A stretch of DNA of 5,902 nt. It comes from Desulfobacterales bacterium. Lineage in GTDB: Bacteria; Desulfobacterota; Desulfobacteria; Desulfobacterales; BuS5. Location: NCBI GenBank assembly GCA_016735355.1, contig JAERRQ010000019.1:1-5902 (forward strand), given 5' to 3'. Shown here one piece after another: positions 1 to 5,743 of this stretch (position 1 is the stretch's first letter; each line of letters begins with the position of its first letter). The notes under the pieces were generated by a model. That model made no database searches. It had not been told where the DNA came from and worked only from the letters and a program-made list of their open reading frames with translations. The translations under genes and the position numbers were made by a program.

Positions 1-1
1 A

Positions 2-145
2 AAAACAGGGCTGGAAAAATACGATCTTTATACCGGATTCGGCCTGATCCTGGAGAAACTCTTCTCTGAAATAGAAGCCGAATACGGCAGGATAGCAACA
101 AAAGACCTTGATCACAGGTATGTACGGATGTTCCTGTTTGAATAA
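2..145 (+). CDS. 3' end of an unidentified protein gene (partial)
   Basis: An open frame enters from the left edge and runs for 47 codons to a TAA at 143-145, in the same direction as every other gene here. The tail is mixed, charged and hydrophilic, with aromatic residues (for example YDLYTGFGLILEKLF, then a run rich in E and A, ending VRMFLFE). It looks like the helical C-terminus of a soluble protein. I see no membrane segment, metal motif or other signature, and I do not recognise the family. That this is coding is inferred from the uninterrupted frame, the plausible amino-acid composition and the stop followed by clearly non-coding, A/T-rich DNA. No convincing terminator hairpin follows it. 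Confidence 0.6.
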   Translation, partial: KTGLEKYDLYTGFGLILEKLFSEIEAEYGRIATKDLDHRYVRMFLFE

Positions 146-165
146 ACGGGGACGAAAAATATTTA

Positions 166-182
166 ATGGCATAATTAGTGCT
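166..182 (+). promoter_or_regulatory. weak sigma-54-like (-24/-12) promoter match
   Basis: The string TGGCAT at 167-172 and TGCT at 179-182 place a GG (168-169) and a GC (180-181) exactly 10 bases apart, the invariant spacing of sigma-54 promoters. The -24 box is good except for its last bases; the -12 box reads GTGCT rather than TTGCA. If real, transcription would start near 193 and give a leader of roughly 210 bases before the CBS-ACT gene. No activator site could be recognised, and a single match of this quality is expected by chance, so this is only a candidate. Confidence 0.18.
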
Positions 183-248
183 TGAACGAAAACCCTATTA
201 ATTTATGGCATCCTTCATTTGTCGTTGACACTTTTGAAACAACAATGG

Positions 249-278
249 AACACAGATGCACACAGATAAACACAGATA
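249..278. repeat. three-copy 10-bp tandem repeat with CACAGAT core
   Basis: Three successive 10-base units, AACACAGATG, CACACAGATA and AACACAGATA, share the core ACACAGAT at a period of one helical turn. The sequence is intergenic, between the unidentified 5' gene and the CBS-ACT gene. From memory, very similar 10-bp-phased (C/G)ACAGAT strings recur between genes in many deltaproteobacterial and planctomycete genomes. I cannot verify that here, and the function is unknown to me. It is too short and spacerless to be a CRISPR. Confidence 0.75.
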
Positions 279-335
279 GGTTTATTTGTTAAAAAAAGTG
301 TAAAGTAATTTTGAAGTGATCTGAAGGATGTCTAA

Positions 336-349
336 TTTATTTAAATAAA
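336..349. repeat. 14-bp perfect A/T palindrome
   Basis: TTTATTTAAATAAA is a perfect palindrome of two 7-base arms with no loop, 56 bases upstream of the CBS-ACT start codon. It could be an operator half-site pair or simply a consequence of A/T richness. No T-run or GC stem is present, so it is not a terminator. Confidence 0.4.
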
Positions 350-391
350 ATTTTAGGTGTTGGGTGTTATGAAAGATTGAATTATTAGAAT

Positions 392-398
392 AAGGAGG
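392..398 (+). promoter_or_regulatory. strong ribosome binding site for the CBS-ACT gene
   Basis: AAGGAGG lies 7 bases before the ATG at 406. It is a near-perfect Shine-Dalgarno sequence and fixes this start over the in-frame ATG at 424 (Met7). Confidence 0.85.
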
Positions 399-405
399 TT
401 GATAT

Positions 406-1089
406 ATGTTAGTTTCTGACTCTATGAGTAAAATAGTATTTTCCATTAATGCTAAGGCTTCTCTATCAAAAGCGATCACGCTTCAACAAAAGTGCCAGGT
501 AAACATGTTTCCAGTTCTTGATGAAGGTAAACTTGTGGGGGTTATAACTGATCATGATATTCAAAGAGCTTCGATTTCAGACAAAATAGCACTTGATACT
601 CATGAAGCAATAGATCTTGTTTCAAATGTACTGGTAAGAGAGGTTATGACACCAAACCCTATTACCATACCACCAGATTATACTGTGGAAGAAGCCGCAG
701 AAATTTTATTGAGCAACAAGATCGCCGGAGCCCCTGTGCAGGACACGAAGGATAATATAGTAGGTGTTCTGACCCGGAGTGATGTCTTGAGGGTTATTAT
801 ATTACTTACGGGAGGTAATATAAAAAGTTTTCAGTATGCCTTGAGAGTTAAGGATCAACCAGGATCTATTTCTGAAATAGTTCATGTAATGCGTGATCAT
901 GGATGTCGTTTTGCAAGTCTTTTATTTAGTTACCATGGAGTGCCGGCAGGTTCAAGGGATATTTATATTCGCGTATATGATATAAAGGATGATGTTGCTA
1001 CCAAGCTTATTGACAAGTTAAATGAAATAGCAACAGTTCATTATGTGGTAGATACTATAAGTAAAGAGAGAAAAATAATAATAGGATAG
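406..1089 (+). CDS. CBS-CBS-ACT domain protein (AcuB-like)
   Basis: This 227-residue soluble protein has a tandem CBS (Bateman) module followed by an ACT domain. The first CBS repeat covers about residues 5-58, with the typical FPVLDEGKLVGVITDHDI stretch at 35-52. The second covers about 78-133 and opens with the classic VREVMTPNPITI, closing with NIVGVLTRSDVLRVI. The ACT domain covers about 143-216, with ALRVKDQPGSISEIV at its first strand and helix. CBS pairs usually bind adenine nucleotides and ACT domains usually bind amino acids, so the expected role is a ligand-sensing regulator; no catalytic domain is attached. Bacillus AcuB has the same architecture and is linked to acetoin use, but no aco-type genes are in view, so that function should not be transferred. 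The gene has its own strong ribosome binding site and gaps of 260 and 110 bases on either side, so it is probably monocistronic. The domain call is secure; the ligand and target are unknown. Confidence 0.9.
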   Translation: MLVSDSMSKIVFSINAKASLSKAITLQQKCQVNMFPVLDEGKLVGVITDHDIQRASISDKIALDTHEAIDLVSNVLVREVMTPNPITIPPDYTVEEAAEILLSNKIAGAPVQDTKDNIVGVLTRSDVLRVIILLTGGNIKSFQYALRVKDQPGSISEIVHVMRDHGCRFASLLFSYHGVPAGSRDIYIRVYDIKDDVATKLIDKLNEIATVHYVVDTISKERKIIIG

Positions 1090-1186
1090 AATCCATATAT
1101 AGATTTTCAGATAATTAATTTCACTAGATGCATCGCGTAACTACTGTGGAATTTTATATGTTTATATAACAATTATGCGTTTAAAA

Positions 1187-1192
1187 GAAGGA
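1187..1192 (+). promoter_or_regulatory. ribosome binding site of the Trm112-like gene
   Basis: GAAGGA sits 7 bases before the ATG at 1200. It supports translation of this very short reading frame, which could otherwise be missed. Confidence 0.7.
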
Positions 1193-1199
1193 TCAAAGC

Positions 1200-1373
1200 A
1201 TGTCAATCAACCGGGAACTCCTTGATATCCTGGCATGTCCAAAGTGCAAGGGCGATATATATCTTAACGACTCAGGCGACGGTCTTATATGTGACAAATG
1301 CAAACTGATATATGAAATAAAAGATGACATTCCGATCATGCTGATTGAAAAGGCCAAGCCTGTAACCCCTTGA
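1200..1373 (+). CDS. Trm112 family zinc-ribbon protein (YcaR/UPF0434-like)
   Basis: This 57-residue protein is short enough to be dropped by length filters. It starts MSINRELLDILACPKCKGDI, the hallmark opening of the Trm112 family, in which LLDILACP precedes the first cysteine pair. Two CxxC knuckles are present (C13/C16 and C31/C34), enough for one zinc ion, followed by the family's closing strand (YEIKDDIPIML, about residues 38-48). Eukaryotic and archaeal Trm112 proteins activate class I methyltransferases acting on tRNA, rRNA and release factors; bacterial relatives such as E. coli YcaR are poorly characterised. The short length matches the bacterial form. The gene begins the tight train, and the next start codon lies 10 bases after its TGA. 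The only methyltransferase in view is of the SPOUT fold, not the usual class I partner type, so no partner can be named from context. Confidence 0.92.
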   Translation: MSINRELLDILACPKCKGDIYLNDSGDGLICDKCKLIYEIKDDIPIMLIEKAKPVTP

Positions 1374-1383
1374 TTATAAAAAA

Positions 1384-1929
1384 ATGAGCAATCCAAACCC
1401 TCCTCAGCCTGCAAAACTGATAATCGGACTCTTCATGAAGGATAAAAAACTTGATGAACAAGTCGCAGAGGGGCTTATACAACAATTCGGTGCCATGGAT
1501 GTTATCAGTTCGTGGCTTCCATTCGATTACACAGAATACTACCAATCTGAAATGGGCGCGCCCCTTTTCAGAAGAATGTTTTCCTTCAAGGAGTTGATTG
1601 ATCAAGGCGCTCTTGCAAATATAAAAACAGTCACAAATTCAATCGAAGAGAAATACTGCACCAACAATAAACGCCTTGTAAATATTGATCCAGGCTATAT
1701 GCTCCCTTCACGTTTTGTTCTGGCAACAGGAAAAAACTATGCTCATAGAATCTATATCGGAAAGGGAATCTATGCAGATCTTACACTAATCTATACAAAA
1801 GGCGAGTTCACAACATTACCCTGGACATACCCGGACTATGCCGCTAAACATATGCTCGCCTATCTTTTAATGGTACGCAAAAAATATATATCTGATTACA
1901 AAAATAAATTTTCAGGAAAAAATGAATGA
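1384..1929 (+). CDS. DUF4416 family protein of unknown function
   Basis: This 181-residue protein matches what I know of the DUF4416 family along its whole length: an N-terminal P-x-KLIIGLF strand (about residues 9-17), FDYTEYYQSEMG at 47-58, a SFKELI helix, NIDPGY at 100-105, then LATGKNYAHRIYIGKGIYADLTL at about 113-135 and the WTYPDY motif at 147-152. The conserved E56, D102, H121, R122, Y124 and D151 suggest a binding or active site, but no reaction is established for the family as far as I know. There is no signal peptide or membrane segment. No clear Shine-Dalgarno precedes the ATG, and the gene starts 10 bases after the Trm112-like stop, so translation is probably coupled. Its own stop overlaps the yicC start. 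A role in RNA or ribosome biology is only inferred from the neighbours. Confidence 0.9.
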   Translation: MSNPNPPQPAKLIIGLFMKDKKLDEQVAEGLIQQFGAMDVISSWLPFDYTEYYQSEMGAPLFRRMFSFKELIDQGALANIKTVTNSIEEKYCTNNKRLVNIDPGYMLPSRFVLATGKNYAHRIYIGKGIYADLTLIYTKGEFTTLPWTYPDYAAKHMLAYLLMVRKKYISDYKNKFSGKNE

Positions 1930-2807
1930 TTAAAAGCATGACAGGCTTTGCCGATTACAACATTAACTCGAATGATATATCCGTCTTTGTGGAGATACGG
2001 TCCTATAACAGCAAGCATCTCGATATAGCTCTGCGAACCTCATATTTATACAGAAGTTTTGAAAGCAAAATTAAAGACCTTATTTCAAAAAAGATAGCAA
2101 GGGGACGTATAGAAATCAATTTACGGGTTATCAATACGTCTGAAAACATTTATGATTTTGATGTTAATACCGGTAAGGCAAAATCATATCATGCAGCGCT
2201 TGTTAAATTAAAAAACCTTCTTGACCTTCCAGGCGAAATATCACTGGAACTTCTGTTAGGTGCCGGTGAGATGATAAAGCCCTCCGAGGTCGAAACAGAT
2301 ATGGAGGAAGAATGGATCATTATAGACAAAGCTGTCAATGGGGCACTTTTGGATGTTGATATCATGCGGCAAAGAGAAGGAGATTTCATTGCCGATGATT
2401 TTAAAAAGCGGCTCCAATATTTACTCGACTCGATAGATACAATAGAGAATGAATCCGTCGATTTAATCCGCTTTTACCAGGAACGTCTTCAAGAGCGAAT
2501 AGCTGTTTTAACAAAAGGAGTGGTTGAAATCGATCCTGGCCGGATAGCCCAGGAAGCTTCCTTTCTTGCGGATAAAAGTGATATTTCCGAAGAGACTGTC
2601 AGGGCAAAAAGCCATATCGAACAGTTCATTACAATTATGGATTCTGATGACCCGGCAGGTAGAAAGCTTAATTTCCTACTACAGGAGCTTAACAGGGAAT
2701 TTAATACAATGGGGTCAAAGGCATATAATTCAAAAATATCACATATTATTGTTGAAGTAAAATCAGAGCTTGAAAAATTAAGAGAACAAATTCAGAATAT
2801 AGAATAA
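1926..2807 (+). CDS. yicC: YicC family endoribonuclease
   Basis: At 293 residues this is close to E. coli YicC (about 290). It opens with the diagnostic MIKSMTGFA. The N-terminal YicC_N domain covers about residues 1-155, with [13 protein letters not shown] at 21-33 and MRQREGDF at 147-154. The C-terminal DUF1732 domain covers about 205-293, with [15 protein letters not shown] (209-223), KSHIEQF (228-234) and the signature [20 protein letters not shown] at 245-264, ending in a charged helix. The family is known as metal-dependent endoribonucleases; E. coli YicC has been linked to decay of the small RNA RyhB. The ATG overlaps the DUF4416 stop as ATGA, and an AGGA at 1914-1917 gives correct spacing. 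It precedes remA and gmk, the widely conserved order also seen as yloC-remA-gmk in Bacillus. The family assignment is very secure; the RNA targets in this organism are unknown. Confidence 0.95.
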   Translation: MIKSMTGFADYNINSNDISVFVEIRSYNSKHLDIALRTSYLYRSFESKIKDLISKKIARGRIEINLRVINTSENIYDFDVNTGKAKSYHAALVKLKNLLDLPGEISLELLLGAGEMIKPSEVETDMEEEWIIIDKAVNGALLDVDIMRQREGDFIADDFKKRLQYLLDSIDTIENESVDLIRFYQERLQERIAVLTKGVVEIDPGRIAQEASFLADKSDISEETVRAKSHIEQFITIMDSDDPAGRKLNFLLQELNREFNTMGSKAYNSKISHIIVEVKSELEKLREQIQNIE

Positions 2808-2813
2808 AAAATC

Positions 2814-2818
2814 AGGAG
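2814..2818 (+). promoter_or_regulatory. ribosome binding site of remA
   Basis: AGGAG lies 8 bases before the ATG at 2827, in the 19-base gap after yicC. It supports this start. Confidence 0.65.
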
Positions 2819-2826
2819 CTTATTAC

Positions 2827-3072
2827 ATGGAAAAAAATCTATTGAATGTCGGTTTTGGGAATACAGTTGTTGTTGAAAGGATAGTCACAATTATTTCTCC
2901 CAATTCTGCGCCGATTAAGCGTTTGAAAGATGAAGCAAAGGATAACCGATATCTTGTAGATGCCACGCACGGGCGTAAAACACGCTCAATCATAATAACA
3001 GACAGCAATCATGTAATACTTTCCGCATTACAGCCGGAAACAATATCCCAGCGTTATGAATCTATTCAGTAG
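2827..3072 (+). CDS. remA: RemA-like DNA-binding regulator (DUF370)
   Basis: This 81-residue protein belongs to the DUF370/RemA family. It can be read alongside Bacillus subtilis RemA with the same residue numbering: NVGFGN at 7-12, R18, SPNSAPIKR at 24-32, then [11 protein letters not shown] at 43-53, [11 protein letters not shown] at 62-72. In Bacillus, RemA is a ring-forming DNA-binding activator of biofilm matrix and osmoprotection genes, and arginines at positions 18, 50 and 51 matter for DNA binding. Here R18 and R50 are kept and position 51 is lysine, a conservative change. P29, another known important position, is also kept. The targets must differ, since this is not a Bacillus, and function outside Firmicutes is poorly known. 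The gene lies between yicC and gmk, its conserved position. The tail after QPETISQR is very short, so the protein is essentially the core domain alone. Confidence 0.93.
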   Translation: MEKNLLNVGFGNTVVVERIVTIISPNSAPIKRLKDEAKDNRYLVDATHGRKTRSIIITDSNHVILSALQPETISQRYESIQ

Positions 3073-3089
3073 AGACAAAGCCTTTAACA

Positions 3090-3707
3090 ATGAATACCTC
3101 CAATGCAGTAAAAGTTTCTGAAAATAAAAAAAAAAGAATTATAACTCCCGGACATCTGTTCATTATTTCCGCTCCCTCAGGCGCCGGCAAAACCACTCTT
3201 TGCAAAATTGTGCTGGACAGGTTTCCCGACCTGCTATATTCTATATCATTTACAACCAGGCAGCCGAGGCAGGGGGAGGCTAATGGGAAGGATTATAATT
3301 TCATTACAAAAGAAGACTTTTGCAGTGGCATCAAAAAAGGAATGTGGGCTGAATGGGCCGAGGTTCACGGCAATTACTACGGCACTTCCGAATATCTTTT
3401 AAAAAACACCATTTCGGAAGGTAAGAATCTTCTTATAGATATTGATGTACAAGGGGCCGCAATTATGCTCCGATCATATCCTGATTCCGTAACTATTTTT
3501 ATTCAACCTCCATCAATAGATGCTTTACGAAGCAGGTTGAAAAAAAGAGGCACTGATTCAGAAAAGACAATAAATAACCGCATGGCTGCAGCCGAAAAAG
3601 AGATGGAAAAAAAACATCTATATAGTCATACTATAATAAATGACGATCTTTCAAAAGCTGTGGAAGAATTGATCTCGATTATTAGTCTCTATACATCTAA
3701 AAGCTAA
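3090..3707 (+). CDS. gmk: guanylate kinase
   Basis: This 205-residue enzyme phosphorylates GMP with ATP to give GDP, an essential cytosolic step of guanine nucleotide synthesis. The P-loop SAPSGAGKTTL lies at 27-37 (K34, T35). The GMP-binding segment SISFTTRQPRQGE covers 51-63 with R57 and R60, and Y69 follows. The EVHGNYYGTS stretch at 91-100 supplies further GMP contacts; LLIDIDVQGA at 114-123 is the Walker B-like strand. The lid has RLKKRGTDSE at 149-158 and R164, and the C-terminal NDDL motif is at 184-187. There are about 20 residues before the GHLFIISAPSG strand, some 10-15 more than in E. coli Gmk, lysine-rich and containing a 10-A tract. No alternative start codon lies downstream before the P-loop, so the extension is probably real. 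No clear Shine-Dalgarno is seen; the start lies 17 bases after the remA stop, so coupling is likely. Confidence 0.96.
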   Translation: MNTSNAVKVSENKKKRIITPGHLFIISAPSGAGKTTLCKIVLDRFPDLLYSISFTTRQPRQGEANGKDYNFITKEDFCSGIKKGMWAEWAEVHGNYYGTSEYLLKNTISEGKNLLIDIDVQGAAIMLRSYPDSVTIFIQPPSIDALRSRLKKRGTDSEKTINNRMAAAEKEMEKKHLYSHTIINDDLSKAVEELISIISLYTSKS

Positions 3708-3749
3708 TCGCTTTAAATCCTGGTTTAGAAAAAAGCTGGAAATAGTTAT

Positions 3750-4544
3750 TTGATCAACATGATAGATAGTTTTCCTTCAGGCAACATTGATAATAAAAAC
3801 GACAAACTGGAAATACTTTATGGTATTCATTCGGTGCAGGAAGCACTTAATGCTCGGCAAAGAATTTTTTTCGAAATATATTTTGTAAAAGAGAAACTGT
3901 CACCCACCCTTCAAACAATAGAATTTCTCGCCATATCTTTAAAAATACCAGTAACAAAAGTCAAAGCCTCTTTTCTTAAATCTTTAGCAAAAACCTCCCG
4001 GCACCAAGGTGTTGCGGCCAGAGTGAGTCTATACCCGTTTTCTGATATTTCTGAAATTATAAACAACCCCAAAAAATCCGAATATAATAATTTTTTACTA
4101 TTGCTTGATAATATTCAGGATCCGCATAACCTTGGAGCTCTTGCCAGAACAGCCCTTTGCGCAGGTGTGGAAGGCATTGTAATCACAAAGGACAGATCCG
4201 CCGGTCCAACTCCTGCCGCCTGTAAAGCATCAGCCGGAGCACTTGAACATTTACCCGTTGCCCGTGTGACGAATATGGCAAAATTTGTAAAAGAAATTAA
4301 AAAAAAAGAATTCTGGATTATCGGGATGGGGGGCGAAGCCCGTAAATCCGTTTTTTCTATCGATCTATCATGTAATATTGCAATTATTATTGGTGGTGAA
4401 GAAAAAGGGATCCGCCCCCTTGTTAAAAAGGAATGTGATTATCTGGTTTCCATACCTCAGTTAGGGCAGATAGATTCCTTAAACGCGTCTGCAGCCGGCG
4501 CGGTTGTAATGTATGAAGCGCTCAGGCAGCGAAGATATTCTTAA
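3750..4544 (+). CDS. rlmB: SpoU/TrmH-family rRNA 2'-O-ribose methyltransferase (RlmB-like)
   Basis: This 264-residue AdoMet-dependent enzyme has the SPOUT (trefoil-knot) fold. The N-terminal L30e-like substrate-binding domain covers about residues 19-95, opening with LEILYGIHSVQEAL (20-33) and ending with the HQGVAARV motif (85-92). The catalytic domain covers about 113-261. Motif 1 is LLDNIQDPHNLGALARTA (118-135, with N127 and R133); motif 2 is IIIGGEEKGI (212-221, E218); motif 3 is IPQLGQIDSLNASAAGAV (235-252, N245). These residues form the knot and cofactor site. E. coli RlmB methylates G2251 of 23S rRNA, and the two-domain layout and length fit, but TrmH group 3 paralogues with other rRNA targets look alike, so the exact site is inferred. 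The longest start is a TTG at 3750, with GGAA 8 bases upstream; an ATG three codons later (3759) is the alternative and has no properly spaced site. It sits where rpoZ often follows gmk. Confidence 0.92.
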   Translation: MINMIDSFPSGNIDNKNDKLEILYGIHSVQEALNARQRIFFEIYFVKEKLSPTLQTIEFLAISLKIPVTKVKASFLKSLAKTSRHQGVAARVSLYPFSDISEIINNPKKSEYNNFLLLLDNIQDPHNLGALARTALCAGVEGIVITKDRSAGPTPAACKASAGALEHLPVARVTNMAKFVKEIKKKEFWIIGMGGEARKSVFSIDLSCNIAIIIGGEEKGIRPLVKKECDYLVSIPQLGQIDSLNASAAGAVVMYEALRQRRYS

Positions 4545-4568
4545 TATAATCCCATGCGCTAAAAAATC

Positions 4569-4574
4569 GAGGTG
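4569..4574 (+). promoter_or_regulatory. ribosome binding site of the ornithine cyclodeaminase-like gene
   Basis: GAGGTG lies 5 bases before the ATG at 4580, within the 35-base gap after rlmB. It decides the start, which matters because the protein lacks the N-terminal domain of its archaeal relatives. Confidence 0.7.
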
Positions 4575-4579
4575 TTAAA

Positions 4580-5677
4580 ATGACCTTTATTCTTCCTGAT
4601 TACAATCCTCCTGATTTTAATCAACAAATTTTCAAAGATGCACCCGTAGTGGTTTGCAAACCTGTTAAGCAGCCAGGCATCGCTCCCGACAATTATCACG
4701 CAACCTCAATCTACCCGGAATACTTTAAGATCAGCAAAGGTGTATGGCGTCTCATCGAAGAATCACGTATGGATTGCGTAGTAGTAAAAACTCCCTCAGG
4801 CAAGCTTCCTGTAACAGAGTGCAGAAATTTAAAAACAGGAGATCTTGTTGTATGTGGACGTGAGGAAAACGGCAAAGACGGAATTTTTGTTCATTCTCAT
4901 GCTTTCGATTTTGCAAATTATAAGGCGGAAAAATTTGCCTTCAGGTCTCACCTTACCCGTGAGACATCATTCTCAATAGACTATGACGAGTTATATGATC
5001 TGCTGAAATATGATCGGGTTAATGGTTTTATCTTGTGGGTGCTGGGCCCTGCGGTTGTTTTTGATCATGATTCAAGAAAAGCCTTTACAGGTTTAATCAA
5101 AAAAGGATTTGTGCATGGGCTGCTGGCGGGAAACGCTCTGGCAACCCATGATTTGGAGGGCGCTCTATTCGGAACCGCCCTAGGGCAGCAACTTTATTCC
5201 AAGCGAAGCGCTGAACTAGGACACTACAATCACCTGGACGCCCTGAACATAATACGCAAAACAGGTTCAATTAAAGCTTCAATTCAAGAGGGTCTGATTA
5301 AAGATGGTGTAATGCGTGCTTTAATAGAGAATCGAATACCATATGTGCTGGCAGGCTCGATTCGGGATGACGGTCCCATGCCGGAAGTTATAGGGGATGC
5401 CTATCGCGCCCAGGACAATATGCGCAGGTTGACCCGCCGCGCAACAACTGTAATAGCGCTCTCAACCCAGCTTCACGCAATCGCCACCGGTAACATGACG
5501 CCTTCTTATAAGGTTGAAGGAAAAAATATGGTTAGACCGGTCTTTTTTTATACAGTGGATATGTCTGAATTTGCGACAAGCAAATTGGCAGACAGGGGTT
5601 CCCTTACGGCGCGATCAATTCTTACGAATGTTCAGGACTTTGTAGTAACTGTGGAACGTGGTCTATCTAAAGAATAA
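4580..5677 (+). CDS. archaeal-type ornithine cyclodeaminase family protein (ArgZ/AgrE C-terminal-like, TIGR00300/LOR-SDH group)
   Basis: This 365-residue soluble protein resembles the group that includes archaeal ornithine cyclodeaminase and the C-terminal half of cyanobacterial ArgZ/AgrE, which convert ornithine to proline and ammonia with bound NAD. Family-like stretches are GIAPDNYHATSIYPEY (33-48), MDCVVV (64-69), NLKTGDLVVCG (83-93), the VLGPAVVFDHD segment (154-164), LLAGNALATHDLEGALFGTALG (181-202, a glycine-rich nucleotide-site candidate), GHYNHLDALNIIRKTGSI (214-231), IPYVLAGSIRDDGPMPEV (253-270) and the AQDNMRR helix (277-283). There is no arginine dihydrolase domain as in ArgZ, and the roughly 100-residue N-terminal domain of the archaeal proteins is also missing; a good ribosome binding site and SPD-free short gap show this start is native. 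It is unrelated to the mu-crystallin-type ornithine cyclodeaminases. As last gene of the train it is metabolically unlike its neighbours. The family call is firm; substrate and cofactor are inferred. Confidence 0.82.
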   Translation: MTFILPDYNPPDFNQQIFKDAPVVVCKPVKQPGIAPDNYHATSIYPEYFKISKGVWRLIEESRMDCVVVKTPSGKLPVTECRNLKTGDLVVCGREENGKDGIFVHSHAFDFANYKAEKFAFRSHLTRETSFSIDYDELYDLLKYDRVNGFILWVLGPAVVFDHDSRKAFTGLIKKGFVHGLLAGNALATHDLEGALFGTALGQQLYSKRSAELGHYNHLDALNIIRKTGSIKASIQEGLIKDGVMRALIENRIPYVLAGSIRDDGPMPEVIGDAYRAQDNMRRLTRRATTVIALSTQLHAIATGNMTPSYKVEGKNMVRPVFFYTVDMSEFATSKLADRGSLTARSILTNVQDFVVTVERGLSKE

Positions 5678-5690
5678 TTTTATACCTTGT

Positions 5691-5728
5691 AACCGTTAAC
5701 GGTTGTCGGTTTACGGTTAACGGTTGAA
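5691..5728. repeat. degenerate 7-bp tandem repeat (consensus GGTTNAC) with a 14-bp palindrome
   Basis: From 5694 the sequence divides into heptamers CGTTAAC, GGTTGTC, GGTTTAC, GGTTAAC and GGTTGAA. The first 14 bases, AACCGTTAACGGTT at 5691-5704, are a perfect palindrome, and GTTAACGGTTG recurs exactly 21 bases (three units) later at 5716-5726. It begins 14 bases after the last stop codon. I recall similar heptamer runs built on ACGGTTA/ACCGTTA between genes in other deltaproteobacteria, but I cannot check that. There is no T-run, so it is not a standard terminator. Confidence 0.8.
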
Positions 5729-5743
5729 TCGAAATACAGACTT

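Larger units (their letters stand above)
1200..5677 (+). other. predicted operon: trm112-like, DUF4416, yicC, remA, gmk, rlmB, ornithine cyclodeaminase-like
   Basis: Seven genes follow one another on the same strand with gaps of 10, -4, 19, 17, 42 and 35 bases and no intervening terminator-like hairpin. The order yicC-remA-gmk is conserved in distant bacteria. I infer one transcript or a few coupled ones beginning in the 110-base gap before 1200. I could not find a convincing sigma-70 promoter there: only TATA-rich sequence around 1163-1170 without a matching -35 box. Confidence 0.65.

Noticed and set aside
225..230. TTGACA as a sigma-70 -35 box
   Set aside because: No acceptable -10 hexamer lies 16-18 bases downstream; that interval runs into the CACAGAT repeat.
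249..278. CACAGAT units as a CRISPR array
   Set aside because: Units are only 10 bases with no spacers, and no cas genes are in the window.
282..479. 65-codon minus-strand open frame overlapping the CBS-ACT start
   Set aside because: It overlaps the well-supported gene and its ribosome binding site, has low-complexity composition and resembles no family I know.
1090..1107. Imperfect 16-bp A/T palindrome followed by four Ts just after the CBS-ACT stop, as a terminator
   Set aside because: The stem is almost entirely A/T with two mismatches and the T-run is short; too weak to call.
1128..1142. GATGCATCGCGTAAC resembling parts of the 3' palindrome arm (GATGCATC and GCGTTACG)
   Set aside because: The shared words are short and differently spaced; I cannot show it is a remnant of the same element.
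1193..1605. Two overlapping minus-strand open frames opposite the Trm112-like and DUF4416 genes
   Set aside because: Both are antisense shadows of genes with clear family motifs; they lack recognisable protein features.
2189..2389. Minus-strand open frame inside yicC
   Set aside because: Serine-rich antisense shadow of a conserved gene.
2566..2760. Out-of-frame + strand open frame in the 3' part of yicC
   Set aside because: It coincides with the conserved [16 protein letters not shown] region of YicC in the true frame; shadow only.
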